Positions 33,471 through 42,307 of a stretch of 64,000 bases of DNA are shown in pieces. The first letter of the stretch is position 1. Each line of letters opens with the position of its first letter. This DNA comes from Granulicella sapmiensis (GTDB lineage: Bacteria > Acidobacteriota > Terriglobia > Terriglobales > Acidobacteriaceae), in NCBI GenBank assembly GCA_026225395.1, contig JAMFSR010000011.1:62001-126000 (forward strand), written 5' to 3'. The notes under the pieces are model-generated. The model saw nothing but the letters and a program-made list of their open reading frames with translations, did no database searches and was not told where the DNA came from. The translations under genes were made by a program, and so were the position numbers.

Positions 33471-33851
33471 CTAGTGCCGCACCAGCAGCACAATCACCAG
33501 CACTACCAGTACAAGATTCATCACCAGCACCGCCGCCAGCAGCTTGGTATTGGTCAGCACCCGCCGCTGCAGCCGAGCCACGCGCCCTTCGGCGGACTCC
33601 GCCGTAAGCCGCGCCGATTCCGCCGCCGCCTTGATCACGGCCAGCGACTCACTCTGTTCATTCAGCTGCCGGTAGAGCCCCGCATGCGCTGCCGTTACTT
33701 GGCCCAGGTCGCCGCGCAGCCCTTCGGCCATCGCTTCCATGGCTTTCCGATTGGCGTCGTCGCCCGAAGCCTTGTCCTGCAGGAAACGGTTTGCCGCCGG
33801 CACAAGCCGCACGATATGAGGAGCAAGTTCGAGCAATGCCTTAGGCCACAT
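33471..33851 (-). CDS. Small coiled-coil protein with C-terminal membrane anchor
   Basis: A 126-residue protein. Residues 1-95 are helical and charged with heptad character (QLNEQSESLAVIKAAAESAR, LTAESAEGRVARLQRRV), and the last 25 form one hydrophobic helix (LAAVLVMNLVLVVLVIVLLV) followed by RH. A tail-anchored coiled coil is the simplest reading. It belongs to the leftward run, with 11 bp to the hydrolase gene. No family is recognised. Confidence 0.65.
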   Translation of the reverse strand: MWPKALLELAPHIVRLVPAANRFLQDKASGDDANRKAMEAMAEGLRGDLGQVTAAHAGLYRQLNEQSESLAVIKAAAESARLTAESAEGRVARLQRRVLTNTKLLAAVLVMNLVLVVLVIVLLVRH

Positions 33852-33892
33852 ATGTCAGATTGTAGTCGCACAGCCTCGCCAGCACGGCGTTC

Positions 33893-34357
33893 CTACGGCG
33901 CAACCGCAGTCGCAAGCCGCTGCTTCGCGCGATGCTGCAGCACCAGCGCGACGATCGTGCAGAGCAGAATGGCGGTAATAATCCCCTGCGACCACACGCA
34001 GTAGATACACCACTTCTCGAGCACATACGCTTCCATGTAGCTCAGAAACGCGGCGAACCCAAAGCCGATTTCCGCCGCCTGCAGCGTCCACCAAAGCTTG
34101 TTGCCCAGCGCGAGCCCGGCGATCAGTGCGTAACCGATGATCCCGAACAAAGCTACAGGCACGTGTACATGCTTGCCGGTCTCATCGAAGCTCGTTGGAG
34201 GAAACGAGGCAAACCGCGAGTGGTTCACGGCGCCGCAGTCCCAAGTCTCCGTCACCGCGCAAGGCGGCGCCGCACTCGGGTCCTGGTAGTGGATGCGAAG
34301 GGCGAGGGAAGAGTCGATGATTCCGGCAATCGCGAGCAGTGCAATGAGAAAGCGCAT
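33893..34357 (-). CDS. Vitamin K epoxide reductase (VKOR) family protein
   Basis: A 154-residue inner-membrane protein with four or five helices of the VKOR family, which in bacteria reoxidises DsbA-like thiol oxidases using quinone, driving periplasmic disulfide formation. The active CIYC pair is Cys117/Cys120 in the last-but-one helix, and the shuttle cysteines are Cys33 and Cys41 in the periplasmic loop (CAVTETWDC). The conserved Ser/Asn region (NHSRFASF) follows. No fused thioredoxin domain is present, so a separate DsbA partner is needed. It sits mid-run; the 112-residue secreted protein gene is upstream. Confidence 0.85.
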   Translation of the reverse strand: MRFLIALLAIAGIIDSSLALRIHYQDPSAAPPCAVTETWDCGAVNHSRFASFPPTSFDETGKHVHVPVALFGIIGYALIAGLALGNKLWWTLQAAEIGFGFAAFLSYMEAYVLEKWCIYCVWSQGIITAILLCTIVALVLQHRAKQRLATAVAP

Positions 34358-34386
34358 GTCCTTCCGATTTTACTTCGCCGGCTGCT

Positions 34387-34722
34387 TCAGGCTGCTCTGG
34401 ACTTGCTGGAGGCCACAACCGCACCGTCGGTCGAGAGATGCATCTGTTTCAACTGGCTTACGCGCATGCACTTGAGCAGAACGGCCCGCCGTCGCGTATC
34501 GGCAAGGGAGTTCGGGTCTTCCAGCTCTTCCAGGGCGATCTCTTCCGCGATCCTGCGACGCTTCTCATACTTGCGCTGCGCAGCTGAGGTCTTGTTCGTC
34601 GGTCGTGCTGCCTTCTTCGGTTTTGGATGGGTCTGTATCGAAAGCGTCGATTCCGTCTGAGCAGCCAGGCAGGGCGCGAGCACGATCAACACAAAGCATG
34701 CGGCAATCAAAAAGCTATGCAT
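34387..34722 (-). CDS. Small exported basic protein, 111 aa
   Basis: A 111-residue protein with a clear signal peptide (FLIAACFVLIVLAPCLAAQ). The mature part is strongly basic and helical (PKPKKAARPTNKTSAAQRKY, EKRRRIAEEIALEELEDPNS). One cysteine remains (LLKCMRV). No domain is recognised. It is the first gene of the leftward run and is divergent from the M3 peptidase at 34906. Confidence 0.65.
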   Translation of the reverse strand: MHSFLIAACFVLIVLAPCLAAQTESTLSIQTHPKPKKAARPTNKTSAAQRKYEKRRRIAEEIALEELEDPNSLADTRRRAVLLKCMRVSQLKQMHLSTDGAVVASSKSRAA

Positions 34723-34905
34723 AGGCTGTATCCGCCATCAGGGCCCACATCTTTTTCCTTGGGACTTTGGTACGACCATAGCACCCAAAATCCCTTCCGC
34801 AGCGCGGGAGTAACCAAATGGTCAACATCACTTCCCATTTGCGAACGCCTGCTCACTCGTCTTCTGAATTTTTGCCTTCAGCCGCGGCGGTGCGATCATA
34901 AAGAG

Positions 34906-36891
34906 ATGGACAAGCTACACCTATGGAACGGTCCCGCCACAGCCGAAGCAGCCAAGGAGTGGACCGAGCAGCATCTAGCCGCTTCCCGCGAAAAGATCGC
35001 CGCCCTGCTCGCTCTCACCGAATCCCGCACGGTAGCTAACACGCTCACGCTTTTCGACCGGGCGCAGTGGCATCTGCGCATGGCCGGCTCGCAGACCGGC
35101 GTGATGTTTATGGTGCATCCCGCTTCGAGCGTCCGCGACGCCGTGCAGGAGCTCTCGCAGCTTGTGTCGGCTGAGGGCGTGTCTCTTTCGCTCAATCAGG
35201 AGGTCTATAAGGCCCTGGCCGCGATTGACGCGACCGCGGAAGATGCGGCCACGCAGTACTACCTGGAGCGCACGCTCCTCGGCTACCGTCTCGCCGGCGT
35301 GGACCGCGACCAGGCCACGCGCGACAAGGTCCGCGCGCTTGCGGAGCGCATGACCGAGCTTTCCATGACCTTCTCGCGTACCGTGCAGGACGACGTCCGT
35401 AAGATCGCGGTCGACGATGCTTCACAGCTCAACGGCCTTCCCGCCGACTACATCGCACGCCATCAGCCGGCAGACGACGGCACGGTCACCCTCACCACCG
35501 ACCCGCCGGACATGTCTCCGATCATGAGCTACGCCGTCTCGCCGCAACTCCGCCGCAAGATGTATCTCGCCTACAACGACCGCGGCTATCCGGCCAACAA
35601 GCAGGTGCTGCTCGACCTGCTGGCCCTGCGGCAGGAGATGGCTGAGCTGCTCGGCTTCCGCTCGTGGGCCGATCTCGCGACCGTCGATCAGATGATGGGT
35701 TCGGCCGCCAACATGCGCAAGTTTCTCGGCGAGGTGGAAACCGCCGCCCGCGAAACCGCGCACCACGAGTTCACCGAGCTTGCAGCGTTTGTTCGCGAGC
35801 GCGATCCCAAGGCATTGCCGCTTTCGCTTTCTGACGCTCGTTTCTGGGAAGAGCAGTTCCGCCGTGCGCGGTACGATTTTGACTCGCAGTCTGTCCGTCC
35901 ATACTTTCCGTACACACCCGTCGAAGCCGGTATCCTCGCCACGGCCGGCAAGCTCTTCCGCGTGCGCTTCGACCGGGCCCTCGATGCTCCTGTCTGGGAT
36001 CCTGCCGTCAAGGCATTTCACGTCATCGACGATGACGAAGCTTCCGCAAAGAAGGGTGAAACGGTCGGCCGTATCTACCTGGACATGCACCCGCGTGAAG
36101 GCAAGTCGAAGTGGTTTTCGGAGTGCTCGCTGGTTGGCGGCGTGCTCGGCCACTCGCTGCCTGAGGCTTCGCTCGTTTGCAACTTCCCCGAACCTACCGA
36201 CGCCGACCCCGGCCTGATGCAGTATTCGGATGTTGTCACGTACTTCCACGAGTTCGGCCACCTGATGCACGAGGTCCTCGGTGGCCGCCAGCGCTGGTCC
36301 GGCCAATCGGGCATCGCCACCGAAGGCGACTTTGTCGAAGTCCCCTCGCAGATGCTTGAAGAGTTCTTCGAAGACCCCGACCTGATCCGCACCTTCGCGA
36401 AGCACTACGAAACCGGCGAACCCATCCCGTACGAGACGGTCGCCCGTATGACTCGCGCTTCAGCCCATGGCCGCGCACTCTCCACGCTGACGCAGGTGAT
36501 GTATGCAACGTACTCCATGGAAACCCACGACCGCGCCGCCGCGGAACTCGATCTCGACACGCTGCTGCGAGAGGGCTACGACCGCTTCTCGCTCTACGAG
36601 TTCGTCGACGGCAACCGCATGTACGCGGCGTTTACGCATCTCGTCGGCTATACCTCGAACTACTACACCTACCTTTACGACAAGGTGATGGCGCTGGAGT
36701 TCTTCGAGGAGTTCCGGAAGACTGCGACCAATCCGGCGAATCCGTTCGACGCCGCCACGGCTATGCGCTACCGCCGGCAGGTGCTCGAGCCGGGCGGCTC
36801 CAAGCCTGCACGCCAGCTTGTGCAGGACTTTCTGGGGCGTGAAGTCAGCATGCAGGCCCTCCGCGGCTGGATCCAGAAAGCTGCCGCCTAA
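34906..36891 (+). CDS. M3 family metallopeptidase, cytoplasmic copy
   Basis: A 661-residue zinc peptidase of family M3 (thimet oligopeptidase / peptidyl-dipeptidase Dcp type), which degrades short peptides. The zinc motif HEFGH is at 448-452, followed by the glutamate-containing VEVPSQMLEEFF region about 30 residues on. GKSKWFSECSLVGG and the C-terminal VGYTSNYYTYLYDKVMA and RYRRQVLEPGGSKPA are typical. There is no signal peptide. The ATG at 34906 gives the usual M3 length; the long frame upstream crosses a promoter region. A diverged second copy follows directly at 36949. Confidence 0.9.
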   Translation: MDKLHLWNGPATAEAAKEWTEQHLAASREKIAALLALTESRTVANTLTLFDRAQWHLRMAGSQTGVMFMVHPASSVRDAVQELSQLVSAEGVSLSLNQEVYKALAAIDATAEDAATQYYLERTLLGYRLAGVDRDQATRDKVRALAERMTELSMTFSRTVQDDVRKIAVDDASQLNGLPADYIARHQPADDGTVTLTTDPPDMSPIMSYAVSPQLRRKMYLAYNDRGYPANKQVLLDLLALRQEMAELLGFRSWADLATVDQMMGSAANMRKFLGEVETAARETAHHEFTELAAFVRERDPKALPLSLSDARFWEEQFRRARYDFDSQSVRPYFPYTPVEAGILATAGKLFRVRFDRALDAPVWDPAVKAFHVIDDDEASAKKGETVGRIYLDMHPREGKSKWFSECSLVGGVLGHSLPEASLVCNFPEPTDADPGLMQYSDVVTYFHEFGHLMHEVLGGRQRWSGQSGIATEGDFVEVPSQMLEEFFEDPDLIRTFAKHYETGEPIPYETVARMTRASAHGRALSTLTQVMYATYSMETHDRAAAELDLDTLLREGYDRFSLYEFVDGNRMYAAFTHLVGYTSNYYTYLYDKVMALEFFEEFRKTATNPANPFDAATAMRYRRQVLEPGGSKPARQLVQDFLGREVSMQALRGWIQKAAA

Positions 36892-36948
36892 CAATTTGGC
36901 GGGCGCACGGGTATTATTTCGAAACGGCTTCCGCCGCGGAGTGTACTC

Positions 36949-38997
36949 GTGCGTCCTGCGCTGCCAGCTCTTCTTCTCACACCTTTCCTCGCCTTTATCG
37001 CAGGTGCCCAGACACCCGCAAAACCCGTCGATCCGCTGCACGCCTGGATAGGCCTCAAGGACGGCAGCTCGCTTGAAAACTGGGACCAGTGGCACATCGC
37101 TGAAGAGCGCCGGCTCGTCGCGCAGCTGCTTGCCGTACAAGGCCCTCGCACAGTTGAAAACACACTCCTGCCCTTTGATCGCGCTGAGATGAACCTGACT
37201 CTCGCCGGCAACCAGACGCAGATCATGTTCGCCGTCAATCCTAATAAAGACATCCGCGATAAAGCGCAGGCGCTTGCGCAGGTGGTTGCGGCCGAGGGCG
37301 CAGCCGTGTCGCTCAACCAGGACATCTACCACGCCCTCGCTGGCGTCGACATCACGCACGCCGACGCCGCGACGAAGCACTACATGGAGCGCAACCTCCT
37401 CGAGTATCGCCTCGGCGGCGTTGACAAGGACCAGCCCACGCGCGACAAGGTCAAGCAGCTCCAGGACCGCATCACCGAGATATCGCTCAAGTTTGCCCGC
37501 AACGTGCAGGACGATGTGCGCAAGGTTACCGTCACCGATAAGACCGATCTCGAGGGCCTCCCGGCTGATTACATTGCTCGCCACAAACCCGCGGCGGATG
37601 GCACCATCGTCCTTACGACCGACACACCCGACATGACGCCCGTCGTCACCTACGCGAAGAGCCCCAAGCTCCGTCAGGCGATGTTCCTTGCCTATGCCAA
37701 CCGCGCCTATCCGGCAAACGTTGCGGTGCTCAAAGACCTCCTCGATGCCCGCCAGCAGCTTGCTTCCATACTCGGCTTTGCAACGTGGGCCGATCTCGCA
37801 ACCGCCGACCAGATGATCGGCTCCGCGCCCAAGATGAAGTCCTTCCTGGATCAGGTCGATGTGGCCTCGCGTGATCGTGCGAAGAAGGAGTTCGGTCTTC
37901 TGCAGGATTTTGTCCGCAGTAAAGACCCCAGCGCGCTGCCGATGACGATTGCGGACTCTCAGTACTGGAACGAGCAGTATCGCCGCTCTGCCTATGCGTT
38001 CGACTCCCAGAGCGTCCGTCCTTACTTCGCTTATGCCACGGTTGAAACCGGCATCCTCAAGACCGCGTCGCGCCTCTTTCATGTCGAGTTTCGGCCCTCT
38101 GATGCGCCTGTCTGGGATACTTCCGTTCACGCCTATGATGTCTATGACGCCGGGCAGAAGGCCGGCCGCATTTATCTCGACATGCATCCCCGCGAAGGCA
38201 AGGATAAGTGGTTCTCCGAGTCTGGCCTCATTCTCGGTATGAAGGGCGAGCAGCTTCCCGAAGCAACGCTGGTCTGCAACTTCCCCGGCGGCTCAGCTGA
38301 AGACCCCGGCCTGATGCAGTTCAGCGATGTCGGCACGTTCTTCCACGAGTTCGGCCACATGATGCATGAAGTTCTCGGCGGCAAGCAGCGCTGGGCGGGG
38401 CAAAGCGGCATCACTACGGAAGGCGACTTCGTCGAAGCGCCTTCGCAGATGCTCGAAGAGATGTTCCACGATCCCACGATCCTGCAGAGCTTTGCCAAAG
38501 ACTACAAGACCGGCGAGGTGATGCCGCTGGAGATGATCGCCCGCATGAACCGCGCCAGCTATTACGGCCGCGCCAGCTGGGTGCAGCAGCAACTGCTGTA
38601 CTCCACCTATGCGTTGCAGGTACACAATCAGCCTCCGGCGCAGGTGGACTTCGACGCGCTGCTCAAGCAGGACTTCGCGCGTTTCAACCCCTACCAATTT
38701 TTACCGGATGACCACTTCTATGCGGCCTTTACACACCTTACAGGCTACTCGTCGAACTACTACACGTACGTCCTCGACAAGGTGATCGCCGTGGACTTCT
38801 TCTCCGCGTTCGATCCCAACAATCTGCTCGATGGACCTACGGCGTTGCGCTATCGCCACACGGTGCTGGAACCCGGCAGCTCGAAACCCGCCGAGCAGCT
38901 GGTGCAGGACTTCCTCGGCCACCCGGAAAGCGTGGATGCGCTGAAGACATGGATGGACAAGGAGTTTGAGCCGATTCCAGGCGCGACGAAAAAGTAA
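36949..38997 (+). CDS. M3 family metallopeptidase, exported copy
   Basis: A 682-residue paralogue of the gene upstream, alike along its whole length (HEFGH at 466-470, VEAPSQMLEEMF, LTGYSSNYYTYVLDKVIA, RYRHTVLEPGSSKPA). It differs in having a signal peptide (RPALPALLLTPFLAFIAGAQ), so this copy should work in the periplasm or outside. It starts with GTG at 36949 after CGGAG, 57 bp after the first copy, and is probably co-transcribed with it. It ends 9 bp from the convergent aroDE gene. Confidence 0.9.
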   Translation: MRPALPALLLTPFLAFIAGAQTPAKPVDPLHAWIGLKDGSSLENWDQWHIAEERRLVAQLLAVQGPRTVENTLLPFDRAEMNLTLAGNQTQIMFAVNPNKDIRDKAQALAQVVAAEGAAVSLNQDIYHALAGVDITHADAATKHYMERNLLEYRLGGVDKDQPTRDKVKQLQDRITEISLKFARNVQDDVRKVTVTDKTDLEGLPADYIARHKPAADGTIVLTTDTPDMTPVVTYAKSPKLRQAMFLAYANRAYPANVAVLKDLLDARQQLASILGFATWADLATADQMIGSAPKMKSFLDQVDVASRDRAKKEFGLLQDFVRSKDPSALPMTIADSQYWNEQYRRSAYAFDSQSVRPYFAYATVETGILKTASRLFHVEFRPSDAPVWDTSVHAYDVYDAGQKAGRIYLDMHPREGKDKWFSESGLILGMKGEQLPEATLVCNFPGGSAEDPGLMQFSDVGTFFHEFGHMMHEVLGGKQRWAGQSGITTEGDFVEAPSQMLEEMFHDPTILQSFAKDYKTGEVMPLEMIARMNRASYYGRASWVQQQLLYSTYALQVHNQPPAQVDFDALLKQDFARFNPYQFLPDDHFYAAFTHLTGYSSNYYTYVLDKVIAVDFFSAFDPNNLLDGPTALRYRHTVLEPGSSKPAEQLVQDFLGHPESVDALKTWMDKEFEPIPGATKK

Positions 38998-39006
38998 ATC
39001 CCGCCT

Positions 39007-40821
39007 TTAGCGGGACTTCTTTTTCGCCACTGGCTTGGCAGGAGCTTTCTTTACCGGAGCAGCCTTCTTGGCAGCTTTCGGTGCCGGCTTTGCAGGGGCC
39101 GGTGCAGCCTTTGCGGATTTCGCCGGCGCAGGTTTTACAGCGGTTTTTATAGGCTGTTTCGCAGCGGGTTTAGGCGCAGGAACCGGCTTTGTGGCAGGCG
39201 CCGGAGCGGCTTTCACAGGAGCCGCAGCGGCAGGCTCAGCCTTTGCAGCAACCGGCGCAATCTCTCCATTCGCTTCCGCTGTTTGTTTCAGCGAATGCAA
39301 CACAACCCGCAGCATCTCTTCTTCCGGAGCCGGCTTTCCAGTCCAGATTTCGAACTGCCGTGCGCCTTGCTGCACAAACATTTCCACGCCGGAGATTGCG
39401 GTCAGGCCCTTCGCACGAGCCATCTTCAACAGCGGTGTCTCGATCGGGTTGTAGACCAGATCGAACACAATCCGCGCATTCAGATCTTCAGGCCCGAGCA
39501 TCGGTGCTGCCTTGATCCCGGTCATGCCGATGGGTGTCGCGTTGATGATGACATCGAAACCGGTCTTGGCCACAGCTTCACGCTTGATGGTCTTCGCACC
39601 CGCCTGGCGTGCCAGCTTCTGCGCGGTTTCGGGAGTACGGTTCAGAATCCAGACCTCTGCACCTTTGTCACGACAACCAAACACGGCAGCGCGCGCAGCG
39701 CCGCCGGCGCCCAGAACGAGCACCTTGACGCCCTTCAGGCTGAGCCGGCGTTCCAGTGGGCCAACAATGCCTGCAACGTCCGTGTTGAAGCCGTAGAACT
39801 TGCCATCCTGCGCACGCAGCACGGTGTTCACCGCGCCGATCTTCGCGGAAAGAGGGTCTGTGCGCTCGAGCAGCGGAATAATGTCTTCCTTGAGCGGCAT
39901 GGTCACGCTGAGGCCCTGGATTGGAATCTCACGGGCCAGCTTGAACAGGTCGTCCGCTTTGCTCGTCTGCAACGCCAGATAGACCGCGTTCACTGTCTCA
40001 CGGCGGAAGGCGGTATTCATCATCAGCGGCGAAAGGGAAGAGCGGACTGGATTGCCGGCGACACCATAGACCTTCGTTGCAGCGTCCACCTGATCTACCC
40101 GATAGGTCTCGATCAAGGTGCGGGCAGCAATTTGTCCCGGAGCGGTTTCTTCACCGACATTCGCGGCGGCGAAGGTGAAAGCGGAACCGGCACGCAAACC
40201 GAGCACGCGGGAGATGATTCCGGGCTCGCCCATGCAGATGCCGACGATGCTCGAGTTCGAGCGGTCTTCCATGCGCTCCATGAACTTCATGAGCGTCAGG
40301 TTGTCGGAAAGCGACTTCGCTGTCGGAACGACCTTGATAAAGTCCGCACCGAACGGCTCGATGCGCTTATAAATTCCGTCGAGATCCTTCGTGGCATGAA
40401 AGTCGTGATGGCTGATGATCACAGCGGCGCCGGCTGCGCGCAGCTTGGACATAGTGTCCTTGGGCAGCTTTTCGATCGATTCCAGCTCGATATCCACGAT
40501 CTGGAAGCCGGCTTCGGCGGCCTTCATTAAAACATCGAGCGCGGCGGTATTCGAACCGCTGAAACGGCCGCCGTTTTCCTTGCACCGGCATGTAGCGACG
40601 ACGGTTGCCGCGCCATTTTCAGCCAGAAAGGCCTTGAACTGCGGCAGGGCAGCAGCAGGCTTGGTGAGGTAATCGAGCCGAAATTCAAGAAAAGTGGTCT
40701 CTTTTAAGACCGATGTGGCCTTTTCGAGCATTTCTTCGGGCGTGCTGCCGGTCAGGGCAACACAAATTTTACCGATTCGGGAGCGGAGGAGATGAGAGGC
40801 GATTTGAGTAGCTGTGGTCAT
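39007..40821 (-). CDS. aroDE: Bifunctional 3-dehydroquinate dehydratase / shikimate dehydrogenase with basic tail
   Basis: A 604-residue fusion catalysing two successive shikimate-pathway steps. Residues 15-235 are a type I dehydroquinase: EFRLD near 46-50, ISHHDF with catalytic His near 138-139, and KVVPTA with the Schiff-base Lys163. Residues 250-515 are shikimate dehydrogenase: NPVRSSLSP, catalytic Lys311 in SVTMPLKE, NTDVAG with Asp348, and GAGGAA and NRT for NADP. The order is the one known from plant enzymes. Residues about 520-604 form a Lys/Ala/Pro-rich low-complexity tail ending KKKSR, reminiscent of histone-H1-like tails and not needed for catalysis. The ATG at 40821 fits the family start. 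Confidence 0.92.
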   Translation of the reverse strand: MTTATQIASHLLRSRIGKICVALTGSTPEEMLEKATSVLKETTFLEFRLDYLTKPAAALPQFKAFLAENGAATVVATCRCKENGGRFSGSNTAALDVLMKAAEAGFQIVDIELESIEKLPKDTMSKLRAAGAAVIISHHDFHATKDLDGIYKRIEPFGADFIKVVPTAKSLSDNLTLMKFMERMEDRSNSSIVGICMGEPGIISRVLGLRAGSAFTFAAANVGEETAPGQIAARTLIETYRVDQVDAATKVYGVAGNPVRSSLSPLMMNTAFRRETVNAVYLALQTSKADDLFKLAREIPIQGLSVTMPLKEDIIPLLERTDPLSAKIGAVNTVLRAQDGKFYGFNTDVAGIVGPLERRLSLKGVKVLVLGAGGAARAAVFGCRDKGAEVWILNRTPETAQKLARQAGAKTIKREAVAKTGFDVIINATPIGMTGIKAAPMLGPEDLNARIVFDLVYNPIETPLLKMARAKGLTAISGVEMFVQQGARQFEIWTGKPAPEEEMLRVVLHSLKQTAEANGEIAPVAAKAEPAAAAPVKAAPAPATKPVPAPKPAAKQPIKTAVKPAPAKSAKAAPAPAKPAPKAAKKAAPVKKAPAKPVAKKKSR

Positions 40822-41247
40822 GCAGGCAATCGGGGTATCGTAACGCCGAAACCCATGAAATGCAAGAGGTTCCGTATAATTGGGCGAAAGGCCAATGAAA
40901 ATGCAAATGCATGCTCCAGTGGCTCTCTGGTCTCGCCATTAGACTATGGAAAACGCAAAAAGGTGCCTAAGATGCTGATTCCAAGAAAGTTTAAGAAAAG
41001 TACAAATTTATTTGCAACCGAGGACAACTCTTTCCGGCGAACTGGCGTCTACACCTTCAACTGAGAGGCAATTCCTATCTGTCCCACCAAGTTATAATCC
41101 ACTCCTGTCCGCTGTTTGGGCACCCTTCTACGATTCCTCAGTTGATTTCCCTCCCCTATGCCTCTCCAGGGCCCGCCGGAAAGCGGGCCCAGATTCTTTA
41201 AAGGCAGGTTTCAGGGGTTGGAAATACGCTATCGGTAGAATGGGTCT
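40822..41247. other. Divergent intergenic region aroDE - pgeF
   Basis: 426 bp, AT-richer than its surroundings in the middle (AAGAAAGTTTAAGAAAAGTA around 40985). TATAAT-like boxes occur at 40875-40880 and 41093-41098 on the plus strand, but neither has a good -35. A GGGCCCGC / GCGGGCCC hairpin lies at 41169-41190, 58 bp before the pgeF start, without a T run, so it may be regulatory rather than a terminator. A short basic frame in the middle has no homology I recognise. Confidence 0.45.
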
Positions 41248-42300
41248 ATGAAAGATTGGTTGGAGAGCCCTGAGGCGATTGGCGCTGTGGACGCCATCCT
41301 TGCCGGGGTGGGACTGGAACATGGCAAGCGTACGACCCGGACCGGCAGCTGGAAAGACGGCTACCGGATCAAGCAGCCGAAAAGCTCATTAAGCGCAGGT
41401 CCTAACGGTTCAAAGCGAGTAGCAGGCGTTGTCCGCGTGCCTGATTGGGATCGCTGGCCGTGGTTGCAGGCTGGATTCAGTACGCGACAGGGCGGTGGAT
41501 CTGCGGCTTATGGCGAAGGCGAACAGAATCTTGGCTGGACGGGTGAGGATGACGCAAAGACTGTTGCTGAAAACCGTGCGCGGTTTGTGCGGGCTGTCAG
41601 CGGCAAGAATCCTGGTGAGCTGGTTACGATTCGTCAGTTCCACAGTGGAATGATCCGGGTCATCGATGCCGAGCATGGCGCGCTGAGCACTAAGGAAGGT
41701 AAGGCTGTTCTGCGTGGCGATGGGCTGATGACGGACCTCAGTGGCCTGCTGCTGGGCGTGCAGACCGCTGACTGCGTTCCGGTGCTGTTGGCGGATACGC
41801 GGACGCGTGCGGTGGCAGCGTTCCACGCCGGTTGGCGAGGAACGCTGGCGAGGATCGTCGAGCGTGGGGTTGGGACGATGCGGCTGCGTTATGGTTCGCG
41901 TCCGAAGGACCTGGTTGCGGCGATCGGGCCGGCGATCGGGGCCTGCTGCTTTGCGGTAGGCGAAGAGGTGCGGTTCGAGTTCGAGAGCCAGTTTGCTTAT
42001 GCGCCAACGCTGTTCTCCGAGGTTTATGACTCCGATCCAGTGCGTGAGAAGTATCCGCTGCTGTTCCTGACTGCGCGTGCTCCGGGACACTCGAACATTG
42101 GGCCACAGATTCACCTGGATTTAGTTGAGGCGAATCGACGGCAGCTTCTGGATGCTGGGCTGGTGAATTCGAAAATAAGTGTGGTGTCTGAGTGCACGGC
42201 TTGTACGCGGCTGAAGAGTGGCGTGCGGAAGTACTTCTCGCATCGCGCGGAACACGGCTACACGGGACGGATGCTGAGCGTGATCGGGACGAAGGGCTAA
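41248..42300 (+). CDS. pgeF: Peptidoglycan-editing factor PgeF / laccase-domain protein
   Basis: A 350-residue member of the YfiH / LACC1 / PgeF family (multicopper polyphenol oxidoreductase fold), cytoplasmic proteins reported to act on purine nucleosides and to keep peptidoglycan precursors correct. The zinc/copper site is visible as RQFHSG, QTADCVP and AFHAGWRGT. GPAIGACCF and the late SECTACTRL ... FSHRAEHGYTGRM are also typical. The first 55 residues (ESPEAIGAVDAILAGVGLEH ...) are an extension over shorter homologues. The Shine-Dalgarno for the ATG at 41248 is weak. It is convergent with the ABC permease gene, 7 bp apart. Confidence 0.88.
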   Translation: MKDWLESPEAIGAVDAILAGVGLEHGKRTTRTGSWKDGYRIKQPKSSLSAGPNGSKRVAGVVRVPDWDRWPWLQAGFSTRQGGGSAAYGEGEQNLGWTGEDDAKTVAENRARFVRAVSGKNPGELVTIRQFHSGMIRVIDAEHGALSTKEGKAVLRGDGLMTDLSGLLLGVQTADCVPVLLADTRTRAVAAFHAGWRGTLARIVERGVGTMRLRYGSRPKDLVAAIGPAIGACCFAVGEEVRFEFESQFAYAPTLFSEVYDSDPVREKYPLLFLTARAPGHSNIGPQIHLDLVEANRRQLLDAGLVNSKISVVSECTACTRLKSGVRKYFSHRAEHGYTGRMLSVIGTKG

Positions 42301-42307
42301 GGCAGAG

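Noticed and set aside
40822-41064. Short basic frame upstream of pgeF (ending in FRRTGVYTFN)
   Set aside because: Begins inside aroDE on the other strand, has no ribosome binding site and resembles no ribosomal or leader peptide that I know.
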